NCBI RefSeq assembly: GCF_963169125.1
Contig: NC_084794.1
Span: forward strand, 74,249,665 to 74,313,664
DNA length: 64,000 bases
Reading direction: 5' to 3'
Source of the DNA: Humulus lupulus
Taxonomy: Eukaryota > Streptophyta > Magnoliopsida > Rosales > Cannabaceae
Position 1 is the stretch's first letter. Each line of letters opens with the position of its first letter. Positions 23,133-35,165 of the stretch are shown here, piece after piece. A program made the position numbers and the translations under genes. The notes under the pieces were generated by a model. The model was not told the origin of the DNA. It worked only from the letters and a program-made list of their open reading frames with translations, and did not search any database.

Positions 23133-26100
23133 ATGTCACAGAATCTGGAAAAACGGTGGGGGTCGTTGCTGGCAATCCCTTACTCGCCAAAAACCCCGAG
23201 CCCGGAGTCGCTGTTCACTCGGAATCAACACCGGATTCGGGAGTGCGAGCTTGCGCGCGAGCAGGAGGATATTTGAGCTCATTACCGCCGCCAAATAGAC
23301 GAGGTCATAGAGGGGAAGAGGAGAACTCTTCGGGAGGCCCTTTATCCAGAATCCAATTTAGGGCCTAGGCCGATTCCCCTCGACCCTGCACTAAAGGTCA
23401 CTGTCGCATTCAATCTAGGAGCACTTCAATTTTCACTAATGGGGGAACCTTCTTCCTCACAGCCGAGGAAAGAAATGTCTGAGGCCGAGCACTATTGGAG
23501 CTCGATTACCTCGACTAGTCAGATAAATGACATCTTGGCCCTCCATGGCCTTAGCTTGTCAGGTTCTTTGAAGTGTCGAGCTCCAACCGACCATGAACGA
23601 AGCTGTTCCGCCCCTGGGGGCCGCGACGCCAAGCTGAAATACGCGACATGGAGCCAGGAACCCATGAGGGCGGGGGCACTGTTGCCTTTGAAGTCTTTTT
23701 TCAAGGACTTCATGGATTTCATTGGGTTGGCTCCATTCCAGCTCAACACCAATTCTTACAGGGTGTTGTCTGCCCTGAGGTCGCTATACCACAAGCTGAC
23801 GTGGGAAGGGCCTTCGCCTCAAGAGATTTTATATCTCTTTTGTCTGAAAAGCAACCCCTCCCGAGCTCGGGGAGGAGATGGCTTTTATTATCTTTCGAGC
23901 TATCCCAAAGAGAAGAAGGTCTTTGAAGATCTTCCCAATCATCCACCTGATTTCAAAAAGGCCTTCTTCTGGACAGACGGTCTGTCCCCGTCTCGACACT
24001 ACTCGTTCAGGCGGATTCGTAAGTATTCCAGTTTTCTTTATCGTTGTGCTCGGGATTTTAGCTGTTAGATCCGTACTTAGTTGAAATATGTCTTGTCTTT
24101 CAGCCAATCTTCAACGTCCCACTCCTGACGAGACAATGAAGGGACATAAGGAGACCCTGCTCCAACTCCCTCATGGTAGGAGGTCTCTCCTGTACCTTTT
24201 ACATGAGGATAAGCTCCGAAAATGCGGACTTTTGGGGGAGGGCCAGTCTACATCTGACTGGTCCAATAAAAAGTATGAACACTGGGAGCAGGTGCCTCTG
24301 CCCACAAGCGTCCTTCCTCCGAGGAAAGAGGTGAGGCCCTCACTTCCAGTTCGCATAAGGAGTCCGCCGTCGGGGAACGAGGCTAATGACGAAGCCTCGA
24401 GCTCATACTCGGATGAAGGTAAAGCCCTCCATACTTCGAGAATGTGGTCCCCCACCTTACTAAGGCATAAGCCCAATAGGTTAGTCTCATGCCCACATGA
24501 TAGATACCACTTCTACATATGGAGTTGGGTAGACGACTGTGTTCATAGGTTTGATAGTGGGCTCGGGAAGTATGACACCATGTATACTTCAGACGAGGTG
24601 TGGAATGGGATAGCTGTCCAATACGGGACCAACGATTATAGGGACCTTTTGAGGTTATCACCCACCTATAGGGAAGGTACTCCCCCTGCTTCTTTTGAAG
24701 ATGGGGGAATTTCATGGTCCCCGAGCTCTAGTTCGGGGAAGAGTTCCAGTTAGGTCTTTTCTTCACTTGGTTTTTTTTTAATCTTCCAAGCTTATCATTA
24801 TTATGTCTAACTCTGATTGGAACTGTGCAGGTGCCATGGAGTCTGACCTTGACAATATCATCGAGAGCGGTGGTGCCAAAAGGACCAAGCGTCCCAGGGC
24901 ACCATCGTGAAGGATGGACCGGCACGCCAAGGTTCCCAAAAGGACCGAGAAGACACCTCCTCCCCCAGCTCCTCCTGTTACCAGCTCCATCACGGCACCG
25001 TCTTCGCAGGTCGGTGCCGCAGCTGTGGTATCGACTTCGGAGATCGATGCCGCTAACACGACCGAGCCCCAACTTCCTGCAGTGGTTCGATCGACACTCG
25101 GTCCACCTTCTAGGAAGCCTTCTACTTCTCGAGCTCAAAAGCTGTCAATTTCCACTTCTATGGACGCATATGTGGTTGACAATGCCGCTGGGTCTCATGG
25201 ATCTATGCTGGTCTCGGATGTTTTGTCCTGGATCGGCCAGACCTTTGGCAGTCTCGAAGCTCCCCAATGGCAATGCTTGAACGACACCCAAGACTGCACT
25301 GTCCTTTATGAGAAGAGTATCGAGCTCGCCGCTGTAGTAAGTGTCCTACAGTCTTACTTCTTGGTTATACACACACTGACCTAGAGCTAATGATAGTTTC
25401 TTCCTTTGCCAGTCTCTTGCCTTTACTGCCCAGCTCAACTATAAGTTGAACCACGAGATCCACTCGAGCAAGTCTCATGTTCAGGAGGCGAAGGATCTCC
25501 ACCTCAAAGCAAGCGATGATCTGAAGGCAGCCAATGCAAAGCTGGATCTAGGAGCTAAGGAACGTGAGGGCATGGCCTCCGAGCTTGGGAAGCTGAAAGC
25601 CAAGCTCGAGGAACTTGAGAAGGAGAATTCCGAGCTCGCAGATCTTAAGAAGGAGGTCACTCGGCTCCAGGAGGCCAAAAAGAAGCTTGAAGATGAAAAG
25701 GCCGCCACCTTTGTGTAGAGTCCAAGAACTTTACTTAGCTAATTATTTAGTAGTATTATAGTATGTATAGTATTATCTTTGTTACTGTGGATTTTTGGTT
25801 CAGACCGGGAATTATTTGGACACTCATAGTAGTACTTGTAGATTTTCTAAGTTTAACCTATAGTTTAAGAATATTAATTTTAACCTATGGTTTGATTAAT
25901 ATGACTGATATTGATGATGATATTTATTATATTATAAGGTTTAGATAAACCCAATAAGATAGTAACACTTGTCTTATGTATGATTATTAAGGAATTATTA
26001 TTTTAATGATAAAATAAGAGAAATATAAGACTTAGTATTCACCAAAATCTGATAGGAGCATGATAATTGTCACAATTTTATTTATTTGTGAATTAGGTTG

Positions 26101-27977
26101 TAAATAGATTTTTCGTAACTTTAGGGTACTGTAACTTCCGACCTGTTTTTGACCTAGTTATATTAGGAATTTCGAAAAATAGTATTTCTTAAACGTTGTA
26201 GATAATTTAATGGGCTTTCTAACGGTATAAATAGAGTCCAAATCGGAGTTCTACAGCGTCAGATATGTTGATTTTACTGAAGGGGAGTTTAGAGTTACGA
26301 GATTTAGGGAGTTAGAAGTTAGGATTCTATTTGTTTTTATTATTTTAAAAATCAAGCTTTGAATCCTTAAATCTCTCTGAAAAATTTGAACAATTCCTAA
26401 GCCTTTAGCTAAAGGATATTCAAATATTTTCAATTAAATTTATTATTTTTATTCAAAGCTAAAAAGAATATTTTTATTCCTAGAACTCTATAAATAGGAC
26501 CTAGTACCCAGCCATTATTCACCTTTTACTCTAAGTTCAGAGGCTGCAAGATTGCTAGGAGAGTGTGAGAGTTAAACACCTGGGTTGGGGAATCATAAGC
26601 TTGATCATCATAAGCTTATCAAACACTTTGGGAAGTAAGGTTTTATGGTATTTCGGTTTGAGGTGTAGATTGGTCTTACAAGTCTTTGAGGTAAACCCGA
26701 AACTCTATTTCATTTGTTTCATGTTATTTTCTTTCTCAAAGCCTTCTACTCAGTCCCCTAACCTCATTCTTATTTTGGTTAGGGAATCCAAGTTCTTAAG
26801 CACATAAGTTGTGGTAAGCATATTTCTCAATGGTTTAGTCTTCCTATTCATTTTCATTTCTTCTTCTTAAGACTCACTCTTTCTCATATGGTTTAGGAGT
26901 GTTCCAAAAGTCCTAACTCAGTCCATCATATCCCGGTAACTTTGGTAAGGAAAATAGGATAGAATCTATATGTGTATTGCTTATGTTATCTTATGTGTTA
27001 TGTTATGAAATATGATATGTTATGAATATGTTATGAATGTGTATGTTTGTAGGCTTGGGCTTATGCCCTATTTGACTAACAAGACCCCAAAAAGATTATG
27101 GGCATATGCCTACTTAGCTAGTAGGACCCCACTAATCTCATGGGCATAAGCTTGTTTAGTCTATGGGACCCCAAGTAATAATGACCATTATAATAAGTGT
27201 ATGTATTAAGTGTTATGATATGTCTTTACGGTTATTATGAAATTTATGTTTATGACTATGTGTTAGATTTTCCTTGCTGGGCATTAGGCTCATTCCTTTT
27301 TGTTTTATGTGCAGGAAAATAGCTTTAGAGGCGGTAAGATTCGTGACACTTAGAGGATGTGTATCGATGGTGAATGGAGTCAAGGGGCCGAGCGTTATTC
27401 GATTCGAGGATGTAGTCTCATTTTACCTCTTTATGGTTTTATATGTATTTTCCGCATTTCTTATGTAATTCTTTTCATTTAAATCATGTTTTTGTTTTTA
27501 AAGACAATGGGATCCCATATCCTTCTTAGTATTCTATTTTGTAAGTAACTCTTATTTTCACAAGTTACTCAATAAAATTATGGTATTTCCGCAAAATTGT
27601 AAGTTTTATGTATAGTTTCGTTAATGGTCCAAATAGTCTAGAGTAGTGGGTCATTACACTTTGACATCATGGAGGATGAAAAAGCTCGTCTCCTTGCTGA
27701 GTACAAAGAGAAGAAGGATTAGGCGGTTGACTCGGCCATGTATCGAATGTGGGCCAACAACGAAGATCTGGATACCAGCTTCTTAGGTCCTCACGAGGCG
27801 ACACTTCTCGACAGGTGGAATGCTCGGCTCGAGAAGGAAGAGGCTGCTCGGCTCGAGAAGGAAGAGGCTGCTCGGGAGACCGTTTCGGAGGGAGCCCAGG
27901 AGGATAGTCATGATATTCGTCCTGAGGAGTCCGGTGCTGCTGATACTGAGAAGGCCAAGGAGAATCCTCCTTCTTAA
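23133..27977 (+). pseudogene. Spliced antisense gene of Tat-1: gypsy-type transposon (Transposase_28-like) domain plus coiled coil
   Basis: Exons inferred from GT-AG sites that keep frame: 23133-24018, 24104-24748, 24831-25336, and 25413-25713 joined to 27664-27977 once the solo LTR is removed. Phases match at every join (1, 1, 0), giving 884 codons ending at TAA 27975-27977. Codons about 160-300 contain PLKSFFKDFMDFIGLAPFQL, resembling the P-L-x-x-F-F, L-A-P-x-Q-L, P-N pattern of Pfam PF04195. The middle is Pro/Ser-rich with KRTKRPRAP (nuclear-signal-like). The end is a Glu/Lys heptad coiled coil followed by YRMWANNEDLDTSFLG. Nonsense codons: TGA 23274-23276, TGA 24908-24910, TAG 27720-27722. 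It lies antisense to gag-pol, between integrase and the 3' LTR. Molecular function is unknown; I do not claim transposase activity. Confidence 0.75.
25714..27658 (+). mobile_element. Solo LTR, chromovirus family A, inside the last exon of the antisense gene
   Basis: 1945 bp from TGTAGAGTCC to GGGTCATTACA, with perfect duplications CTTTG at 25709-25713 and 27659-27663. Matches the 5' LTR at 44087-46063 in its terminal sequences and TATA region (TATAAATA at 26489-26496). It lacks the GATATATCGC palindrome cluster. Removing it and one duplication restores an uninterrupted exon frame, so it inserted after Tat-1 and later lost its partner LTR. Confidence 0.95.
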
Positions 27978-28928
27978 ATCTGATCTCGGGGAAATCAATT
28001 ATTGGGGCTACGTCCCCTTATTTTTGTAATTATTTTAATTTATGCCCACAGGGCTGATACAATTTCTCTTATGATTTACATTTCTCTGCTTGAAATATTT
28101 TGCACATTTAACATTGATGAATCATTTATGTTTATTTATTCATACAAACATAGTGTGGATTTAGGCTCGAAACTCGATGCATTCATGCATAGTTTGTTCA
28201 AATTATCCGCTCCCGACCTCGTTATTCATCAAAGTCGGATGTTACTTTAACCATGAACCCGAAAGTACTTATATGGTATGTAATGTGAATGGGTTGGTTA
28301 TATTTTTTTTGCTTAGTTACTTTTCCTCGTCCTCGGTTTTTACTCCAAGGTTAAGAGTTTGAAACTATTTTTCTTTAAGATATTCCAGCCTCGATCTCGA
28401 CCTATCCTGAAGTAGGTTTAGGCTCCTACTTATTGTCGATTAGTTTTTTGGCTGGTTTGCTCCAAACCTGTTAGGTTTGCACATCTGGTTAACTCCAAAC
28501 GTTTTCTGCTTTTGATAATACGGTTATGTCCGAACTATCTAAGCTCGCGTATCTGGTTATATCCAAATACTATATGTTTTTGATAATTCGGTTACGTCCG
28601 AACTATCTAAGCTCGCGTATCTGGTTATATCCATATACTTTATGTTTTTGATAATTCGGTTATGTCCGAACTATCTAAGCTCGCGTATCTGGTTATATCC
28701 AAATACTTTATATTTTATATTTTTTAAGCTGATGGTATATACACCAATGATGCCCCCTTAATATCCTATGAGTGTGACCATAGGTTATTAAATTAAGAGA
28801 GATTGTAAAAATAAAAAATAAAAAGAGATAATATATCGAACGAAATAAATCTTTATTTGATTGAATTCAAAAAGCAAACAAACTAATACAGATAGAAACC
28901 CATGGTTATAGGCAACACTTTTCCTATA
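27978..28928. other. Tat-1 convergent 3' region between antisense gene and pol
   Basis: About 950 bp of non-coding sequence between the stop of the antisense gene (27977) and the end of pol on the other strand (28929). It contains the 68-bp tandem repeats described separately and otherwise nothing recognisable. Both transcription units should terminate here. Confidence 0.6.
28503..28725. repeat. 68-bp tandem repeat, about 3.2 units
   Basis: CGGTTATGTCCGAACTATCT starts at 28521, 28589 and 28657, an exact 68-bp period with few substitutions (TATG/TACG, CCAAATAC/CCATATAC). It sits in the pol 3' untranslated region. Plant Tat elements are known for hypervariable tandem repeats in that region. 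Confidence 0.9.
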
Positions 28929-30110
28929 CTACTGATAGTAAGGTCTAAGGTGTTCGCCATTCCATGCTCATGGTACCAGGCTTGCGTCCAATCTCGCAAG
29001 TTTGTACACACCGAGACGGATGATTGACTCTATCTGGTATGGTCCTTCCCAATTCGGCCTGAGCACCCCAGCTGCTGGATCTCGCGTTGCCAAGAATACG
29101 CGTCTTAACACCAGATCTCCCACTCTGAACTTTCGATCTTGAACCCTCTTGTTGAAATACCTAGTAGTTCGTTGCTGGTAAGCAGCGTTTCTCAGCTGAG
29201 CCTCTTCTCTCTTTTCTTCAATCAAGTCTAAGGTTTCCTCAAGCTGAGTGTGGTTTGAACTTTGATTGTAAATCTGAGTTCGGATCGTTGGGATTTCGAC
29301 CTCGATGGGCAACATTGCCTCGCAGCCGTATGCTAGAGAGAACGGGGTATGCCCTGTTGATGTTCGAGCTGTGGTCCTATATCCCCAAAGGACTTGGGGC
29401 AATTCTTCGGGCCACCGTCCCTTTGCTTCCTCCAACTTTTTCTTCAGAGAACTTTTGAGAGTTTTGTTTACAGCCTCAACCTGACCATTCGCTTGAGGGT
29501 GGGCTACTGATGAAAAACTATTTATTATGCCGTTCTTTTCACAAAAGTTGGTGAACAAGTCACAATCGAACTGGGTTCCATTGTCGGATACGATCTTCCT
29601 TGGTACCCCATATCGGCACACGATACTTTTTACCACGAAATCAAGGATCTTTTTTGAAGTTATAGTCACCAACGGTTCAGCCTTCGTCCACTTTGTGAAG
29701 TAATCCACGGCGACCACAACATATTTTACTCCACCCTTGCCGGTCGGGAGAGAGCCTATGAGGTCGATGCCCCATACCGCGAAAGGCCATGGGGAAGTCA
29801 ACATGGTCAGCTCGGATGGTGGAGCTCGGGGTATCGTGGTGAATCTCTAGCATTTGTCGCATTTCTTCACATACTCGAAAGAATCCGTTTTGATGGTTGG
29901 CCAGAAATATCCTTGGCGTATGATCTTCTTGGACAGGCTATGCCCCCCGGTATGATCTCCGCAAAATCCTTCATGAATTTCTTCAATGATCTTCTTAGCT
30001 TCGGGAGGGGTTACGCACCTATGTAATGACATGGAATATCCCCTTCTGTATAGCTTTCCGTCCAAAATGGTGTAACGGGGAAGTTGATCATCAACTTTCG
30101 AGCCTGGTTC
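28929..30110 (-). pseudogene. pol: Tat-1 integrase (broken)
   Basis: The H2C2 zinc finger is read from about 29980 down (HEGFCGDHTGGH, then KKCDKC). The core has D (VVAVDYFTKW), D (SDNGTQF) and E (NGQVEAVNK) with 35 residues between the last two. The C-terminal part includes KFRVGDLVLRRV and LRPNWEGPYQIE, the GPY/F region. The reading frame is cut off from RT by a frameshift near 30080-30110, by TAG at 29847-29849 right after KKCDKC, and by a TGA near 28966, seven codons or so before the shared terminus RPYYQ. No chromodomain follows, as expected for Tat rather than chromoviruses. Integrase would join the cDNA to host DNA; this copy cannot be made intact. Confidence 0.88.
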
Positions 30111-32387
30111 CGATCTTTTGGGAGGACTCCATTTTCGAGATAATCAACTATTGGGGTCATCCAGGTCGGCTCTGTTTCGATCATACACACATCTTCCTCT
30201 TCTGGCTCGTTAATGCTAGGTGCTGATAGGTGTTCTATGGGTACAACATTCAGCTCCTCATTTTCAGTGGATGTGGCGAGTCGAGCTAAGGCATCTGCAT
30301 TTGAGTTTCGCTCTCGGGGAACCTGTTCGATTGCGTAAAACTCAAAATACTCCAATGCGGATTTTGCTTTCTCCAGATAAGCTGCCATCCTTGTGCCACG
30401 AGCCTGGTATTCTCCTAGGATTTGATTAACCACGAGCTGGGAGTCATTGTAGCAATGTATAGCTCTAGCTTTGAGCTCCTTTGCTATACGAAGTCCCGCG
30501 AGTAAAGCCTCGTATTCGGCCTCATTATTGGACGCTTTAAAGCCAAATCTTAAGGCAGAATGAAATCTGCTCCCTACGGGGGTAACCAAAATGACCCCTG
30601 CCCTCGCTCCATTTTCATTTGATGAGCCATCGACGTAAAGTTTCCACAGCTCGTGGGCCGTGGTTATTACCTCGTCGTCGGCTATTCCAGTACATTCCAC
30701 TATAAAGTCCACCAATGCCTGTGCCTTAATGGTCGTTCTTGGGTGGTAGGTGATCTCGAACTGTCCAAGCTCAACAGCCCATTTAAGAAGTCGACCTGAA
30801 GCTTCTGGTTTAGACAAGACTTGCCTAAGCGGTTGGTCAGTCAGCACATGGATGGGATGCACCTGAAAGTAGGGGCGGAGTTTACGAGATAAATGAATTA
30901 AACTGAGCACGAGTTTCTCCATCAATGGGTATCTTGACTCTGCCCCCAGTAATCTTTTACTGATGTAGTAAACGGGTCTTTGCACCTTCTCTACTTCTCG
31001 AACGAGCACCGCGCTTATCGCGTGTTCGGTGGTTGAAAGGTATAGGTACAGTATTTCTCCCATTTCAGGTTTCGACAGGATGGGTGGTTCTGCAAGGTGC
31101 TTTTTGAGCTCCTGAAAAGACAGCTCGCATTCCTCTGTCCATTCAAATTTCTTACCTCCCCTTAATAATTTAAAAAATGGAAGACCACGGTCCGTAGATT
31201 TCGAGATGAATCTGCTTAGGGCTGCCATCCTGCCAGTCAAGCTTTGGACATCTTTGTGCCTCTGAGGTGAGGGCATGTCAATCAGGGCCTTGATCTTGTC
31301 GAGGTTAGCCTCGATTCCACGAGAGTTTACAATAAAGCCCAGAAATTTTCCTGAAGACACCCCAAAAGTGCACTTCTGAGGATTTAGCTTCATGTTATAC
31401 TTCCTGAGCACGCCGAAGCACTCTTCGAGGTCATCAACATGGTTCTTGTTGAGTTGAGACTTGAAAAGCATGTCATCAACATAAACCTCCATGTTGTTCC
31501 CTATTTGTTCTGAAAACATCATGTTTACGAGCCGCTGGTATGTGGCTCCAGCATCCTTCAGCCCGAATGGCATGACATTATAGCAGTATAGCCCTTTATC
31601 CGTGATGAAGCTCGTATGTTCTTGGTCAGGGGCATGCATGGGAATCTGGTTATATCCAGAATAAGCATCCATGAACGACATCAGGCCATGCCCCGCCGTG
31701 GCATCCACGAGCTGGTCAATCCTTGGTAACGGAAAACAGTCTTTTGGGCAAGCTTTGTTGAGGTCTAAGTAATCAATACAGGTTCACCACGTCCCATTGG
31801 GATTTGGGACCAACACCGGATTGGCTAACCAGTCAGGGTAAAAGGCATCCCTAATGAATCGGTTTGCCTTTACTCTGTCAACCTCCTCCTTCAGTGCTTT
31901 CTTTCTGTCTTCGTCCAGCTGTCTTCGCTTTTGTTGCTTCGGGGGAAAGCTTTTGTCTATGTTCAGTGCGTGGCTTGCTACATTCGGGCTTATCCCCACC
32001 ATGTCTGAGTGTGACCATGCGAAGACATCCTGGTTTTTCTTCAAAAAGCAAATTAATTGATATTTTGCCTCGTCTTGGAGGTGTTTACCGACCTTCACCT
32101 TCTTCGAGGGATCAGCTTCCTCGAGCTGAATTTCTTCGAGCTCCTCTAAAGGTTCGAGGTCAACTTTCTCCTCAATCCTTGGATCAATCTCTTCATCAAT
32201 CTCTTCGTCAATCTCTAAGACCATTCCGTCTTTGTTTTGTACGATGACAAGTGCTTGTGCGCTCGTCTGTTTCTTTCCTCTCAAGGAGATTCTGTAGCAT
32301 TCCCTCCCTGCTAATTGGTCTCCTTTCAATGTCCCGACTCCGCTAGGGGTTGGGAACTTAAGGGCCAGATGCCTTACTGATGAAACT
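30080..32387 (-). pseudogene. pol: Tat-1 reverse transcriptase with two RNase H regions (broken)
   Basis: After an acidic linker (repeated DEEI) the RT starts around QDVFAWSHSDM. TGA at 31784-31786 interrupts just before TCIDY..LNKACPKD. The catalytic box YVDD is at 31472-31483 (complement). The polypeptide continues through a degenerate first RNase H/connection region (VYYISKRLLGAESRYPLMEK, then LTDQPLRQVL) into a second RNase H with all four acidic positions: YVDGSSNENG, NNEAEYEALLAGL, NDSQLVVNQI and NADALARLA. Two successive RNase H regions, the second of the archaeal-like type, are a reported hallmark of Tat elements. One open frame of 565 codons (31708-30011) covers RT to the second RNase H. 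Confidence 0.88.
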
Positions 32388-32760
32388 GCCCCCAACCCGA
32401 CCAGGGCGGGTCTCCCGAGCAGCACATTGTAGGCTGATGGTAAGTCTACTACCACGAACTCCATCATCTAGGTTGCCGAGACTAGGTAATCTCCCAAGGT
32501 CACGGGGAGCTCGATGGATCCCATGCAGGCAGTTCCTTTTCCTGAAAAGCCATACAAAGTAGTTGCACACGCTTTCAGGTCGCGAAGGGAGAGTCCCATC
32601 TTCTCGAGGGTTGCTTTGTAAAGAATGTTGACTGAGCTCCCATTATCTATGAGAACTCGGTGGACCCTTTTGTTGGCCAGCTGAAGTGTAATGAACAGCG
32701 GATCGTGGTGAGGAAACTGGACATGGGATGCGTCTTCCTCGGTGAAGGTTATTGGTTGTG
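32388..32760 (-). pseudogene. pol: Tat-1 aspartic protease (broken)
   Basis: The active site is in VLIDNGSSVNILY (Asp codon about 32645-32647), the D-N-G form usual in Tat-lineage proteases. It is preceded by ITFTEEDASHVQFPHHDPL and followed by the flap region and FVVVDLPSAYNVLLGRPAL. TAG at 32468-32470 falls between the two halves, where related sequences have a continuous frame. The protease would process the Gag-Pol polyprotein. Confidence 0.8.
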
Positions 32761-35143
32761 TCTCAATCCTCTGGCTTTTTGGAGCCCTAGGTTCGGGTTC
32801 ATAAGGAGACCCGTCCCCAGTCTTCAGCTCGTTAACATATCTCTTTTGGGCGTTCCTGCCCACTCCTGCGAGATGAGGCCCTCCCGAGATGGTTATTACA
32901 TCCTCTCCATCTATCGGCGGGGGCCTGTCTTCTTCTCGAGCTCGGGAACTATTGTTCTGTGTCGTCGAAGGCGGGGCTACTCTCTGGCTCACGGCCGCCT
33001 GACTAGTATTTTGGTTTTTGACATATTGCCGGAAGTAACCTCTCGAGATCAATCCTTCGATCTCATCCTTCAGTTGTCGACATTCATCGGTTGTGTGGTC
33101 GGTGTCTCTGTGAAATCTGCAATACTTACTGGAGTCCCTCTTGGACTTTTGATTTCTCATCGGGTCCGGACGTCTAAAGGGGACCTGGTTTTCATTAGCC
33201 AGGTATATGTTCTCCCGAGACTCATTGAGCTCGGTGTATACTCTATACACGGAGAAATATCTCTCCCCCTTCTTTTTCTTTCCTCCCTCGGCTTCGGGGT
33301 TACTTCCTTCGTTCTTTTTCCTCTTGGAGGGGTTCTCCGTGGCAGGCTTTGGAGCTACTGGGTCCGTCGAGGTTGAGGCAGAGTTGATGTTTATCATTGT
33401 AGTTTCGGGCTGGGAATTCGCATTGAGCGTCGACCTCGCTTCCTCTACATTGACAAACCTCTGCGCTCGTCTGTTAAACTCGGTTATGGAACTTACCGAT
33501 TTCCTTTGCATGTCGTCCCAAAGGGCACTTCCCGGCATTACGCCAGCTCGAACAGCCATTAGGTGCCCACTGACATCCACGTCCCGAGCTCGGGTGACTT
33601 CCAGATTAAATCTCGTTAAGTAACTTTTTAGTGTTTCGCCCGGCTGTTGTCGGACGTTAGTTAAGGTGGATGCCTCTGGTCGACCCCCATCATTGTTCTG
33701 AACTGCTTCTTAAAGTCCTTAGACAACTGCTCCCAAGAAGTTATTGAGTGTCTCTTATATTTTTCGAACCAACTTTTGGCAGGTCCTGTCAATGATGCTG
33801 GAAACAACATGCACCTGAGCTCGTAACCCACGTTACTGGCTCTCATGATAGTGTTGAACGTGCTCAGGTGACTACACGGGTCGGTCTTTCCTTCAAACGT
33901 TGGGACGTGAGGGATCCGGAACCCTTGAGGAAATGGAGTATTGGAAATATGAGGAGCAAATGGTTCTAGCTCCTCGTCAGAGTCTTCATACCGATCATTC
34001 CTTTGCTCGTTTTTCAAAAGCTTGAAAGCCTTTTCAAGCTGGTCAATTCTTTCTTGGACTGGGTCTGCAAGAGGCACTGTCTAGAATCGGCTGTCATCGA
34101 TCACAATCCCAGGCTCGCGTCTCCGCAAGGGATCTCTATGCCTATTCAAGCGATTTCTCAAATCTGGATTCATTTGGTCACCATTACCCCGACTCTGATT
34201 CAGGTGATCTCGCAGGTTGTGACGATTTTTGCGGCTTCCGATATTCTTACGACCTCGGTCATGCTTACTGACTGACCTGGCATCTCCGGACTCATCACTG
34301 GTAAAACTCATTGCTTGGTTATTTCGTGATGGATTCTTCCCACGTCGCCTCGTCTCCGCCGTGCGATATCGAGACGTTTGACTTTTCTCAGATGGGGCAC
34401 CTCTTCGCTCCTGGAAAGCCTCCCCATTTCCTTGTCTTCCCCCCGCACGCCCTTCCCCCCTGATCTCGAACGGGTTGAGCGTTCCTGCGGGGGGGCGAAG
34501 GATATCTTATGGGTGATGGAGGGAACCGTATAGGCGACGGTGGCTGCCACACATGTCGTGGCCTAGAGGGTCCAGAATTTTCCCGAGATGGGTCGGTCGC
34601 ATTTGGTGCGCTCCCAGGTATCTGAGTCCGAGCCTCTGCAGGGGTTCGATTATTCTTAGTTTCTGCAGGTACTTCCATAGGTGGGTTAGCCGAGGCCTGA
34701 GCCCGAGTACTCCTCTGGGGCCTAGGTGGAGCGGATGGCTCTGCTGGTACTGGAGGTTGAGTCGGCCTCCTTGTGGCAGCGTCTTTTCGTGGACGCCCAC
34801 GGGGTCTACGGGGAGGAACATGCACGTCCCATGGAGGAGGGACTTGGTTTTCGCGCAGAGGCAGGGGCTGAGCCACCTGCGCCTCTACGGCTATCCTTGT
34901 CAACTCCTCATTCCGCTTGTGGGCCTCTGCTAACAGCTGCTTCAATTGCCAGTTTTCAAGTTCTACAATAGGAACATACCGCTTAGGATTGTAATACATA
35001 TCCTCATCCCTTGGTGGAGGAGGTGGTCCCTGGGAATCAGAAGACCCACTTCTCTCTTCAACATCCGGGTTCTCCATTGGCTGTTTTCCAAGACGTCTTG
35101 GATAATTTTCTTCAGGTGTGTTCTGATTGTTAGTGGCCATCAA
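32761..35143 (-). pseudogene. gag: Tat-1 gag (broken)
   Basis: Starts at ATG 35143, 45 bases after the 5' LTR. The N-terminal third is Pro/Arg-rich with an AT-hook-like RRPRGRPRKDA. A frameshift near 34400-34550 and TAG at 34081-34083 separate it from the capsid-like core (DPCSHLSTFNTIMRASN, GPAKSWFEKYKRHSI), typical of Retrotrans_gag. A further frameshift near 33680 precedes ETLKSYLTRFNLEV. A Tat-type zinc knuckle CRFHRDTDHTTDEC lies near 33080-33122. The protein would coat genomic RNA and build the particle. At least three lesions make it non-functional. Confidence 0.82.
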
Positions 35144-35165
35144 TTTTCAGGGATGAATGCTTAAG

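Noticed and set aside
24383..25138. Minus-strand ORFs of 93-136 codons opposite the Tat-1 antisense gene
   Set aside because: Shadows of the spliced exons, with no motifs of their own.
32660..33376. 238-codon plus-strand ORF opposite Tat-1 gag/protease
   Set aside because: It is a shadow of the gag-protease frame on the other strand. No recognisable motif.
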